Assembly (NCBI GenBank): GCA_032358165.1
Contig: JAALGY010000010.1
Coordinates: forward strand, 1,302,001-1,366,000
Direction: 5' to 3'
DNA: 64,000 nt
Source of the DNA: Diplosphaera chodatii
Lineage: Eukaryota; Chlorophyta; Trebouxiophyceae; Prasiolales; Stichococcaceae
A program made the position numbers and the translations under genes. Shown here in pieces: positions 1 through 12,173 of the stretch. Each line of letters begins with the position of its first letter. Within the stretch, counting starts at the first letter, position 1. The notes under the pieces were generated by a model that was given only the letters and a program-made list of their open reading frames with translations, had not been told where the DNA came from and did not search any database.

Positions 1-3000
1 CCGCCGCAGCCGCCGCCGACAGCCGAGGAGCGCCGCGCCCTGGCGGTGGCGACCCAGATGGCCAGCCGGCTGCGGGACGCCATAGCCGCGGTGCTGCAGG
101 TGCGCAGGCCTAGTTCTGTTTGTGTACCCTCACATCAGTTCATGTACCCTCACATCACAGGCATCTACAGGCCCCCAGGCAAGCCTCAGCATGCCAGGGC
201 TGCTCTGCCGCCATGCTGCTCGATGGTGCCCTTGCCATGTGTAGGAGGCGTTCTCAGCCCCCCAGGGAGCAGCAGCGGCGGCCCAGAAGGCCGCGCCCCT
301 TGGAGACGACAGCGCCGCAGTCGACCGGCTGTGCGACCTGATGGCGGTGTTCCTGCAGCACGGCCTGGTGCCGGCACCGCCTGGGTGAGCAGTGACCCGG
401 GCCTCTGTGCTCCGCCCATGTTTGAGCGCTGCATCGTGTGGCTGCATGCTGCCTACGGTCGTGTACGCAGGCATCGCCTTGTCAGCAACTTCACAATATT
501 GGGCTACAGTCATGCCATCCGCATGTCACCGGGCCATCCGCAGATGCATGACGCTTTTCATAGCCCGCATCCCCTGAGTCCTGAGCGTGGATACTGCCCA
601 GAGGCAGCTGGGGCTCGCGGGTGCTGCCTGGCAGCAGGGCGTCGCCCATCGCCATGCTGGAGGCCGCCGCAGCAGACGCGCAGGCGGAAAGCGTCGCTGC
701 GGCGACCGACTTCGGCCTGAGCGCCGTGCGTGGCGAGCGAGCAAAGCTGGCCGACGGTGGGTCATGCTGTGGTGGTGGTGATGCAATGCTATGCTGCAAT
801 GCCTGCCCCTTGGGGCATCCTGCCGCATTTCATACACTGCCAGAAATGCAAAACACGCACACCTCCTGCATGTTGATGGTCTTTTCTAGGCCATTGATCG
901 ACACCCACAATCATGCTTCATACTGGACGGAGCACCTGCGGAGGAAGAGGTCTGCCAGCTTCATCAAGAGCAAGTGCTGAGCCCTGGTACGCTGCATTTG
1001 TGCAGCCGAGCGGCTGCGCGCCTGGCTGCGGGCGTCGCTGAACCAGCGGGCGCTGGGGGCACGCCTGCTGGCCCTGTACCGCCAGCAGCGCCTCCTGGCC
1101 AGCTGGTACACCAGGTGCGCCCCAAACCTCCTGGCAAGTTATGCCTGCAAGTCCAGCAGATGCACCTGCACATTGGCAGCAACAAGCTGCCCGCATCCAG
1201 CGAGGCTTGCTGACAATTGCGCGGGCTGTTGTGTGCTTGCTTGGCACAACTGCCTCGTTCTGCTGAGCAGCATGGCAGCAGGTTTATTAACCTTCCACGG
1301 TGGCAGGGGCGCTGCGCTGCGCATTGAGGATGTGGCGGCGATCGTGCTGGGCCTGCTGCCGGCGCTGGACGCCGTGCCATTTCAGCTCAGCATCGACCCC
1401 GCCAGCCCCGGGACCCCGGCTGTCCCCGCAGCGGCGGCCTCAGCGGCGGCGTCCCAACAGTCTGCAGCCGCCGCACTGGCGACACAGCCTGCCGCAGGCA
1501 GCCAGCTCCCGAAGCTGCGGCAGCCAGACACACAGCAGGCAGCGGATGGTGCGCCCGCCGGCACACAGCCTTCGCCCATGACGGCGGCTGCAGGCGCCCC
1601 AGGCCCTGCGGCACCGCCGCCGAACGGCGGCTTCCTCGCATCGTTCGGCGGCCTGCTTGGGCGACGCGGCTCGCCGGTTGCAGCAACCGCCTCGCCTGGC
1701 AAAGGGAACAGGTGTGGGTGCCTGAGCCATGCGCTCTTGCGAGTGCTTTGGTGCAGGTGTGACCGACGGCTTCGTTCACTGATGAACACGATGCGCACGC
1801 GTGGTCATCTTGAGCACCCCCGGCTTGATGAAAGTTTTGTATGTGCCGCATGTGGTATGTGTGTTCTCGTCCCTTTATGCAGGCGGGTTGTGGCCATCGC
1901 CGACGGTGGCGGCAAGTCCCCAGGCAGCCCTGCAGCACCGCAGGCCAGCGGCGGCAGCGGCTTTGCCACGCCCGCTGGAAGCGGCATGCTTTCACCAGTG
2001 TCATCCATAGACATCGGCAACGACATGCAAGGTGAGACCCTACGGCAGCCGCCACGGACCGGCTCAGGGCGCTGCACTGTCATGTCAGATCCATATGTAA
2101 GCGCCTCTGTGCTGCTCTTGGCATCGTGCACGCTACAGGCTAGGCCACAGCGCCTGCTGACATGGCCAGTGTGATCCAGCTGGTCAACGTCTGTGCTGCC
2201 AGGCATGAGAGGGGCAGAGCCGCTGTCGCCTGCCACGCTCGCCTACTTTGCAAACGCTGCGGCGCAGCCGCGCATCCTCCTGACCGGCCCACCTGCAGAG
2301 GCGAGTCCTGCTGGTGACGGCGGCCGTCAGAGCGCCAGCAACCCGCTGCCGAGTGGCCTGCTGGCAGCGGACATGCTGTCGCCCTTCCAGAGCGGCGCCC
2401 CCAGCCCGCTGGCGCTGCTGCAGGCGCTGCAAGCAGAGGCGGACATGCCCAGCGGCGATGCAGGTGCAGTTGGTCAGCACACAGGAGCTGGTTGGGTTGC
2501 GCACACCAGACGCCTGCTTCACACCGCTCCGAACGCAGCTGTGCGGACGATCTATGTGTAGCCCCTGCTGCATGGTACCTGGTACCGTTGAGTCTGCTAC
2601 TCCCTCGAAATGATGTTGCTCAACCACTACAGGCGGTGCTGAGGTGGCGCCAGCAGACCTGGACTTCCTTGCACAGTTGCTGCAGCAGCCTGGTCCAAAG
2701 CAGCCTGCGCAGAGCCAGCCACCGCTGCGGCTGCTGCAGCCCCCTGACCAGGTAGGCAACAGCAGCACGGCAGCTGCGCAGTGTCAGCAGCCCACAGTTT
2801 GCTGGTCAATATCTGCTTGCATGAGGCATGTCTGGGAACAGCCTCCACCCATGTGACGGGCCGCTTCGGCACTGGCTTGACAGGCATCTGCCACCTGTTA
2901 TCACACATACCCTCGGACGTGTTGACTGTGAATGCTGCTCCTTTTGTCGTGCTGTCAAGGTCCTCACATTGCCTCCACTATAGCAGGGTGTGCCGCAGCA

Positions 3001-6000
3001 GGCTGCCTGCGCCGCCAGCAGGGATGCGATGCTCAGCCCCATGCGCTCGGTGTCGTCCCTGGAGGCCACTGCTGTGGAAGGAGACTTCGCACAGCTGCTG
3101 CAGACGGCGGCGAGCCCGTTGGCTGTGCCCATCCCTGGTGTGCTCTGCTCTGGTAGGCTTGCTGATCAGCAAGGCTTCAAGCGATGGAGCAGTAGTGCAG
3201 CTTGCCACTGACCTCGTCCCAAAACCTCCAGAACATCATGTTCACCTGCGACGTAACCCACGCTCATCATACCACCAACCATTCTGCTGCAGGCGGGAAG
3301 CAGCGCGGTGCAAACAGAGCCAGCTCTGCTTTGGTGTCACCTGGTCGGCCGCAAGGTGTGGCAGCAGGCAGCCATGCAGGCAGCACGCCGCAACCTGCTG
3401 TGGCAGAGGCACCTGCCCCAGCACCCGACACCATTCGGGTGCAGCTGATGGACGGCGGCGGCAGCGTGCAGTTGCAACTGCAGATGGTGCAGGGACCCCA
3501 GTCCTCAGCCGCGCAGCCTGCTGTAACAGCAGAAGACACTGCAGCAGATTATGGCTCAGCAGCCGCAACAATAGCACTGGCGCGTGGGAAGGCCGCGCTG
3601 GACGCCGCCACCGCCTCTGTCCCTGCTGCTGGCAGCGCTGCTGGCGGCGGTGGCAACCCTGCGGTCGATGCCGCAGCAGCCACTGAGCGGTCGGGCAGCG
3701 TCTCCAGCCTGTCTGACGTGTCAGACGCGGCAGCGGCGGCGCTGCAGGGCATCCTGCGTCCTGATGGCAACGGAGGCAGCGGCACCAGCAGCCCGGCGTC
3801 TGCCAGCGGCAGTGCAAGCAGCAGCGTCAGCAGCAGTCGAGGCAGCGAGGGCAGCGGGCTGAGCGCTGACTCGGAGCTGGATGGGCTGGACCTGCCCGGA
3901 GTGCCGCAGCACCGCGTGGCGACTGCAACAGCACCGGCGGCAGCGGCGGCGGCCAGCCGTGCCGCTGCTGGCGGCGCCAGCAGGCTAGCCTCAGCGCCAA
4001 CTGGTGGGTCCTCAGCGGCAGCACCAGCCGCAAAGGCAGCAGCCGCAGCGGAGCCAGACGCAGCGGACCTCTCCTACAGCGACATCACCGCCATGCTGGC
4101 CGCCGGCCTGCGGGACCCCCCTGCAGCGCTAAGAAAACGGCGTGAGCGCGGCAGCAGCCCAGGCACGGCGGCAGCGCCAGCAGCAGCGCCAGCGGCGGAC
4201 GCAGCGGCGGGGTCATGCGACGTAGGCGTCGGCGCTGCTGAGCAGCTGGGCGGCACACTGGAGGCGGCACAGGCCAAGGAGGCGGCGCAGCTGCGGCAGT
4301 ACCTGGCAGACAACGGCATCGAGTTGTCAGACGATGACAGCACGCCTGCTGGAGACGTGGTGCGGAAGCCAGACGGCTGTGAGCATGTCCAACACATCTT
4401 GTGCTGCTGTGCTGAACGCAGCTTGAGCAGTCGCCCTGCACCGTCGCGATGGGTGCCGCTCCCAAAGCTGGTAAGCTGGGGTTCCTGCAGATGCCCAGCG
4501 TTCCGGGCGCCGCCCGGATCCGCGACGCGCGGCGCGATCTGTTCACCGACCTGCTCACGGCCGCCGCTCTGGACGCCGCAGCGGGCGGCGGCGGCGGCGG
4601 GGACTGGAGTGCGGACGCGGGCCCGGATCCCGCCGCGAGCGCCGACGGCGGCCTGCTGGACGTGAGCCGGGCCGTGTCTCGGCCTGGTGTCCTGGTGCAT
4701 GTCCCTTGCTGCGAGTCGGAGCTGAGGCCAGCCGGACGTCAGGACGGCTCTCCTGGTGCGCACCCGTGGAGACGGGTGCTCGCCTGCTGCGCAGGACATG
4801 AGCCAGGTGCTGATGGGCTTCCACGGGGGCCGTGGCCGCCGCAGCCTGGACGCCTCATCCGAGGCTTCGGGCTCTGCCAGGTAGCTGCTGTCAGCTCTTG
4901 TGTGTTGCCTATCAGCCAGTGCCCTTTGCTATCTCCTGCATGGTGCACGCATTGCCAACCGGCTGCGACCTGCCGAGTGGGCCCCCTATGTAGGGACCTG
5001 GGCAGCTCCCTGTCTGCCTCCACGGCCGCCGCAGCCGCCGCCTTCAGCCCAGCCGGGGGTGTGGACGGCGCTGCTGCAGTGCCCTTCGAAGTGACAAGCG
5101 TGCGTGCAACCCTGATCTGCGGCGTGCCTCCCCGCAGTTGTGGCCTGTGAAGGATGCAACGCCATGCACTGGCGGTCCGGCCTTGGCCTTTGCATCCTGT
5201 TTGGTGTATCCAGCCACGCCCGGAGCATAAAAACACAGGAAGAGGCCTTCACAACTGCTGCGCGGTTTCGGCACCTCAATGCCGCAGAAACTTGCGACTC
5301 GTGGGCCAGAACCGGGTGTATTCATGGGTCATTAACATTCAAAGTCACGGAAAAAACGTAAGTTACAAAAATTATCGGATGATTTTTCTTTTTGCGCAGG
5401 TGCGGGTGGTGCGGGCGGACAGCCGCGGCGAGGGGCGGCGGCAGCACACCGCGTACATCCTCGCGGTGGAGGCGGAGGGCGGGCGCTTGTGGGAGGTCGC
5501 CCGCCGCTTCAGCGACTTCCAGGTAGCTGCTGGCGCATGTGCACCCAGGATGGTGTCGCCCTGCTTGCGTCTCCACCAGCGGAGGCGGCCCCTGCCGCCT
5601 GACCACCATGTGGAGAGAGCACAGGGCGGCTGTGAGGCGTGGGCTGCATGCAGCAGTTCCCTGCATCCCATGCTGCAGGCGCTGCGATCGGCGCTGGCAG
5701 GGGCGGCGCCGGGGGGCCTGCCGCCCTCGTGGACCCACCTCAGCCGCGCACGCTCCGTCACCGGCGCCAGCAGGTGAGCAGCTGCTCCTGCTGGAGATGC
5801 GCAAATCAAGTATACGTCGGACAGAGCTGACATTCAACATGTTCAAAAGCAAGCAAACTGCCTGCGTGCGGCGGGCGTCATGTCTGACTTGTGAGGGTGC
5901 GGCAAGGTAGTTGACGGGTTGACAAGCCGGTTTGCAGGCTGACGCCCGAGGTGGTTGCTGCTCGGACTGCCCTGCTGGAGCGCTGCCTGGCCGAGCTGCT

Positions 6001-7724
6001 GGCCGCGGCGCCGGCGGTGGAACAGGCTGGGCAAGCGCCACAGGGGGGCCAGCCGCTGCGCGCGGCGACCGCCTTCCTCGCCTTCCTGCAGCCGCGGCGC
6101 TCTGCGGCCGAGGCAGCAAAGACAGCATGGAAGAGCCCGCTGCGTGCGTGCCTGGCACCATGTTGCTGACTTGCCGCCCGTCCCGGAGTGCAGTTGGGCA
6201 GCCTGCCACGCGCTACAGGAGCTGCTGAAATGGTGTGGAGTTTGTTGCTGCTGACCCTTCGACTTGAACTGCAGAATGGGTGAAGCAGCGGGCCCACGGC
6301 AGCAGCCCGGCCAGCTCGGAGGGCGCCGCCGCTGCAGAGGCCGCAGCGGCGGCGCATGCAGAGCCCCTGCCGGGCTACGGCGGTTCAATGCGGCTGCTGA
6401 CAGACCTGCCGCCGGCGCGGCCTGTCTCAGAAACCCTGCTGATGCAGGTGGGGCGGCTCTGACCGAGGCCATGTCGTGTTTGCAATGGCGCCAGCATTCA
6501 ACATTGTACATGCCTGCCCGAAGAGCAACGTGTACTACTGCGATGCTGACTTTCGTGGGTGTGACACTGCAGGGTGGGGCGTGCGCCGGCTGCAGGGCTG
6601 TTCTGCCGCCGCCTGCAGGGCGCAGCAGCGCAGTGCTCGGCAGTGGATCAAAGGTGCTCCTGCCTTCGCACAGATTGTCGTGGCGTTGAAGTTGCTATCC
6701 TGGGCAACTCCAGCACTGAAACACGTGAGACATGCCAGGGTGGGGGTCATATGGTTCTGCTGCCAAGTCGTACTACTGGCTGTGCGAACAAGGGATCTGC
6801 GGTGCAAGCAACAGCGAGAAGCTCCAACCTCTTTGCAGGGCCCGCGGCTGTGCGAGTACACAGGCGGGCTGTTCTGCCGGCGGTGCCACTCGGGGCGCAC
6901 CGCCCGCCTCCCGGGCCGTGCACTGCACTCCTGGGACTTCACACCCCGCCCAGGTGACTGGATCAAACAAGCTGTGTAGCCTCTCTGGTCTTGGGCACGG
7001 GCTGAGGGGCTCCTTTGCATTTCTGAATGTCCACAGGGCTGCCCGTGCGTCCTACCATGCATGCCTCTGCTGCAAAGCACGGTACATGACAATGCTGTGC
7101 CGGGGTGTGCAGTGTGCGACAACGCGGCGGAGTTCCTGGCGGCCACCTACCGGCAGCCGCTGCTGGCGGTGTCGGCGGTGGCGCCGGGGCTGTACGCCCG
7201 GGTGCCCACGCTGGCGCACGCGCACGAGCTGCGCATGAGGGCGGCCCGGGCGCTGGCGGCGGCACGCAATGCCGGTCCTGCTACAGCTGCAAAGGTGCTC
7301 CTCACTGTTGCTCCTCCAAGCAGCATGCCCGTGCCCTGCCATCTCACTTTGGCGTTGCGCCTTGAAGGACGCTGCGCACAAGTCCTCGCGCTGAGCAGTG
7401 GCGGGAGGTCCAGCGGATCGACTTGGCCTGCCAGCCTCGAGGCACCCAGTGCGCTGGCAGAATCGGTCACAAGTGCTGGCAGTTTAGCACATGACACTAC
7501 GGTGCAAAAGGGTGGGCTGGTCGGCATAGGTGGAGCGGCTGCTGGGCGCGGCGGGCCCCAAGCGCCACTTGCTGGAGGGCGCCGACTTCTGGGCTCTGAG
7601 CGAGCTGGCGGACCTGGGGGGCGGCGCCTTCGCGCGCATGCCGCCCTGGCTGGAGGCGGCCGCCGCCAAGGCCGCCGACCTCGCCGCCGCCGCGCTGCTG
7701 GAGGTGCCCAAGGCCTCTAAGTAG
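1..7724 (+). CDS. RUN-PX-Rubicon-homology protein (5' partial), membrane trafficking/autophagy
   Basis: The 5' end lies outside the window. Exons that keep phase: 1-99, 287-384, 638-756, 1006-1114, 1307-1711, 1883-2031, 2203-2463, 2633-2751, 2999-3152, 3293-~4357, 4491-4661, 4795-4880, 4994-5099, 5400-5522, 5679-5773, 5938-6143, 6275-6447, 6573-6653, 6839-6953, 7113-7294, 7530-7724 (TAG). The first five exons form a RUN domain: LCDLMAVFLQHGL, then RAWLRASLNQ and a terminal VPFQLSID. A long Ala/Ser/Gly-rich linker (1400-5100) is probably disordered. Exons 5400-6143 form a PX phosphoinositide-binding domain (WEVARRFSDFQ, LPPSW, VVAARTALLERCL). Exons 6275-7724 match the Rubicon-homology zinc domain (DUF4206): ACAGCR, CEYTGGLFCRRCH, SWDF. 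PLEKHM1/Rubicon relatives act with Rab7 on late endosomes and autophagosomes. That role here is inference. The usual C-terminal Cys/His zinc cluster of the RH domain is not visible before the stop. Confidence 0.8.
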
Positions 7725-7919
7725 GGCGGCAAGGGCTCAGCTGTAGATGATGGCCGCCGCTGCTGGAGGTGCCCAGGGGTAGCACATCAAACAGACGCCA
7801 GCTAGCAGCAGTGCAGCGTACACCTCGGCATGGGCAATGACGGTGCAATTTGCTGCCGCTGCCAAGGCCACCGACCTCGCCGCCGCCGCGCTGCTGGAGG
7901 TGCCGACGGGCGGCAAGTA
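7659..7919 (+). repeat. Triplicated 3' coding end of the RUN-PX-RH gene
   Basis: The last coding segment (about 7665-7708) recurs downstream at 7861-7904 with one mismatch over 44 bp. A shorter copy lies at 7753-7775. Each copy reads LLEVP in one frame and is followed shortly by TAG: LLEVPKASK, LLEVPRG and LLEVPTGGK. This looks like local partial duplication of the terminal exon. The two downstream copies lie after the assigned stop, in the presumed 3' UTR. Confidence 0.75.
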
Positions 7920-8274
7920 GAGCGGCACGGGGTTGGGCATACGGCAGCACAGCAACTGGCCTAGGAGAATGCGCTTGTGCGGCTGCCCGAATGAAAGCAG
8001 AACCAGGACTCGACGGAGTGCAGGTAGTGTCAGAGGGCTTTTGTGCAGGTACAATACACATACAATTGGTATGTATCTCTGGAGTGTTGAAGAAGTAGCA
8101 TCAAACTGGGAGTAGCATCGTATGCAGGATCTGGGGCTAGCTCTTGGCATCAGGTGTCTCGTCCTGTATCGCAGCCACTTTTGCGGCGTATTCGCCCATG
8201 TACATGTGCGCCGGAGTTTGAGTTTGTAGGTTGAAACAGACCTGGAAGCCCTGTGGTGGCTTCACGCACCCGCC

Positions 8275-8289
8275 AGAAGATTCTAGAGC
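8275..8289 (+). promoter_or_regulatory. Heat-shock element candidate
   Basis: Three alternating 5-bp units read aGAAg-aTTCt-aGAgc: two perfect and one GAG half-site. This fits the HSF consensus nGAAnnTTCnnGAAn. It lies about 540 bp before the HSP101 ATG and about 120 bp before a TATA-like run, as expected if the 5' UTR is long or spliced. HSF control of HSP101 is established in plants and algae. Its use here is inferred. Confidence 0.55.
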
Positions 8290-8405
8290 CAGCTTCCAGT
8301 AGAGTCTCGCACCTTCCGTGCAGCCAAGATCTCCAACGAGGACGCAGGTGCAGCCTACCTACAACCACAGTTTCAGAGTTTTTGACATGCCCGTGACATT
8401 GAAAC

Positions 8406-8413
8406 GTATATAT
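8406..8413 (+). promoter_or_regulatory. TATA-like box of HSP101
   Basis: The AT-rich run GTATATAT stands out in GC-rich DNA and lies downstream of the heat-shock element. A second weaker candidate (CTATAAT, about 8792) is only some 30 bp from the ATG. Confidence 0.35.
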
Positions 8414-8825
8414 CAGCACAATCCGAGATTGATCCGCAGGAGCGATAGAGTACAGCTCGCAAAAGACACGTCCTAGTGTGCCACCGACAGTGTCGGAACA
8501 CCGTGAAAAGGCAAGTGCATGCACATCATTGCGCGGCTGCAGCTTTCACTTGCTCAAAGCATTTCAGTGTTGCACTCTTCGTTCGTTTGACATGCACTTC
8601 TCGTGCATGTCGTGCAGCATTCCATGCAAGCATGGCACAGTGCATTTCCATTTAGGAGTTCAGGGCACGAGCATGCAACAGACTGCTGTGAGAGACCACG
8701 AACGTTTCCAGAGCCAAGCAGTTCGTGGTGCATCCAGGAATGTAAGTCGGCTGATGTCGCATCTGGTGGCTGGTTGCAGGTCATCCGAGAACACCTATAA
8801 TCTTAGCTGAGAGGGCGCAGATAGC

Positions 8826-11800
8826 ATGGACCCCAACAAGCTGACGGCCAAGGCGTCGGAGGCGATCAGCGCCGCTGCGGAGCTGGCCACGGAGGCGGGC
8901 AACCCGCAGCTAACGCCCGTCCACCTGGCGGTGGCGCTGTTCGAGGACCCCGAGGGCCTGGGCAAGCAGGTGAGGTTTACCCGCTGTACTTTAGGTGTAA
9001 GGAATGCTTGAACGCAGACACTTACCATCATGCATGCTGCCGTGCTGTGAGCCACCTACGCTGGCGCATGCTGCTTCCCCCCAGGGCGAATGGCGCTTGT
9101 CATTCTCAAGGAAAGGCAACCACATGAAAGACACCCTGCTGAAAAGCACCGTGTGTTCCTGTGCAGGCGTGCCTGAAGGTGGGCAGCGAGGAGACGTACC
9201 GGGCAGTGCTGCGTGTGCTGCGCAAGCGGCTAGTGCGGCTGCCAACAGTGGACCCAGCCCCCGATCAGGTGCCGTGCCACCTCAGATTGTAGGGTCTTGC
9301 TGTGCATGGCACCCTGCGGGCACATGCTTCATGTGCAGCAGCTGAGCGAGTGACAGGTCAGCGGCTGCTGTTACAGCAGCCCCTGTCCTTCTCCAGGGCG
9401 AGCAGCTGCACACTTTCAACCGAACCGCTTCTGAGCATCGGCAAGATGGGTGCACACACCTGAAGTGCACTCTGGAAGCAGCCCAGATTGCTTGCAAGAC
9501 AAAATTGGTTGCTGATGTAGGCTGTTGCTTCCTAGCTGAGACCACCATCGGCTGTTGCATCATGGTATGCAGGTTGAGCCGTCATCAGAGATGCGCAAGC
9601 TGCTGCAGGCAGCCAGCAAACTGCAGAAGAAGAAGGGCGACAGCTATCTAGGTGAGATGGCAATCAAGCCATACTCTGTGTTGAGACCACTGCAATCGCT
9701 CTGCGCATGTCCTGCAGACCATTAAGATATCATGCAGACAGCTGTGCTTTGATTAGTCATGACCGCACTTCGGACAACCTAGCACAGGGCGTGTAACAAA
9801 ACTCAGCAGTCCGTTCCCATGTGCAGGGGTGGACACGCTGCTAGTCGCAGTGCTGAATTCCCCAGAGGTTGCGAGCGCACTGGAGGAGGCGGGGATCTCG
9901 GCCAAGCAGATGGCCGCCTCCGTGGACGATCTGCGTGGCACCTCAGCAAAGGTATAACCGAGCCGTTTCCTCGCTCATCATCTAAGATGGGTGTATTTGT
10001 TCGGTTTTGCACTTGCATCTCAATGGCTCATGTCTGTCATCTGGGTCGCGATTAAAATCGACATCGACAGCGATATCGACCATCGACATTGACGCTTCTC
10101 ACAGCATGTCCAAAGCTCACACGGCGGGCGTGTCTCGATGTGCAGGTGGACTCGCAGACGGGCGACGAGCAGTTCCAGGCGCTGGCCAAGTATGCCGTCG
10201 ACCTGACCGCCAAGGCCTCTGTGCTGGACCCGGTGAGCTGCTGTGGCCATGTGTCTTGCTCATCGGCTGTGACTCCCTGCTGTGGCAGTCAAAAGATATG
10301 CCTCTCGTACCTAATGCCAGCAGCTTGAGATGTTCGTTGACACATCAAAATCTGATCTCCTGGACTTCAGGTGATTGGACGGGACGAGGAGATCCGGCGG
10401 TGCGTGCGCGTGCTGTGCCGGCGCACCAAGAACAACCCGGTGCTCATCGGCGAGCCCGGCGTCGGCAAGACCGCCATCGTGGAGGGCCTCGCCCAGCGTG
10501 TGGTGAGCATCTGCATCCTGTTCACTCGCTGCTGTTAGTCCACAACTCCACCAAAGCTGATGTTTCTTGTGTCAGCCATCTTGTCAGCAGGTGACATCAA
10601 CATATTACTTGGCCCACCTCACCTGAGGAGAGCACATCTGAGCACATCCTGGACGTTTTGCAGGTGAAGGGCGATGTGCCGGAGAACCTGAAGGGCACCA
10701 AGGTGTTTGCGCTGGACATGGGGTCGCTGGTGGCGGGCGCCAAATACCGCGGCGAGTTCGAGGAGCGCCTCAAGGTGCGGCCGCAGACCATTCCAGATGG
10801 CATGTCATCGACAGAGAGGCACGTGCACAGCCAAATTCGTGCTGCTGATATCTAGGTGGCACTGGGCATGCTTGGGCCCTTGCATGTGGTGCATGTACCT
10901 GAAGAAGCTGGCTCTCAAGTGAGAGGACGCAGGATGACCTACCTATCGTGTGCTGGCTGCAGGCGCTGCTGAAGGAGGTGACTGATGCGGCCGGACAGAT
11001 CATCTTGTTCATTGACGAGATCCACCTCGTGCTTGGTAAGCAGCCCTGCTGCATGATTGCACCAATACACTCATCCATACCACGCATGAGCTTCTGTGCA
11101 ATTTGCGATGACACACATCATGGATGCCTGGATATGGGGCTGCTGCAGTGGGAGTAGAGTCTGCAATGCTGACTCTACCTCTGAATATATCAGGGGCGGG
11201 CAAGGCGGAGGGCGCCATGGATGCGGCCAATCTGCTGAAGCCGGCGCTGGCGCGCGGGGAGCTGCGGTGCATCGGCGCCACCACCCTCGCCGAGTACCGC
11301 CAGCACATCGAGAAGGACGCCGCCTTCGAGCGCCGCTTCCAGCAGGTCGGCCTGCTGCTGTGCCTTGTGAATACACTCAAACTGCTTGCATTACAGGCCC
11401 GCATGTGCCAGACAGCAGCAGCTGTCTGCAGCAAGGTCCAGGGATGGTGTACTCCAGTGGGAGATGGTTCTCGTTGCTGAAGCACTTCCACTGGACTGCT
11501 CCCGCTACCACCTTGCTGCACAACCTGCCAGGCCTGCTGCTTCGTGTACTCCTGCATGCGTCCGCTCGATATGCAACCAGTAGCAGCCTAGCTGGCATGA
11601 CCACCAGCACTGACTCACGAAACGCGCGCTGGCAGGTGATGGTGGCAGAGCCAACCGTGGGCGACACCATCAACATCCTGCGCGGCCTGTCAGAGCGCTA
11701 CTCCGGCTTCCACGGCGTCCGCATCGCAGACCGGTGAGCACTTTTGTACACTGTCTCGTGGTGCTGCGATGGGCTGGCAGTGTGGTGCGAATGCTTGCAA

Positions 11801-12128
11801 ACACCATCAGTTGAGTTGAGGATGGATCCTGACAAGAATCCATGCGCAGCATCTCCTTAGTGTTTGCATGCACCATACCAGCCTTCTGGTCAATGCATGC
11901 TAGCAGACATAGCTGGCAACTACTGCTGCCTGGTCTGCTGTCTGGACACCAGTGATTGGCGCGGCGATGGTGGCCCCTTGTCTGACGCACCAATGCTAGA
12001 ACTCTGGCACAGTGCACAGTCAGCACAGATTTCTGCTGTATTCAGCTCTGCAGTCCCAGGTGCAGCATCAATAAACTGAATTCCTCAAATACCGCAGGGC
12101 GCTGGTGATCGCGGCGGAGCTGAGCGAC

Positions 12129-12173
<45 letters not shown>

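Larger units (their letters stand above)
7725..8825. other. Intergenic: 3' UTR of RUN-PX-RH gene and HSP101 promoter
   Basis: No gene is recognised. The proximal part holds the duplicated exon ends. The distal part holds a heat-shock element and a TATA-like run. A TGTAA occurs at about 8740 but sits closer to HSP101 than expected for the upstream gene's poly(A) signal. Confidence 0.6.

Noticed and set aside
122..157. Two near-identical copies of a TGTACCCTCACATCA unit
   Set aside because: Two copies only, in an intron, with no sign of function.
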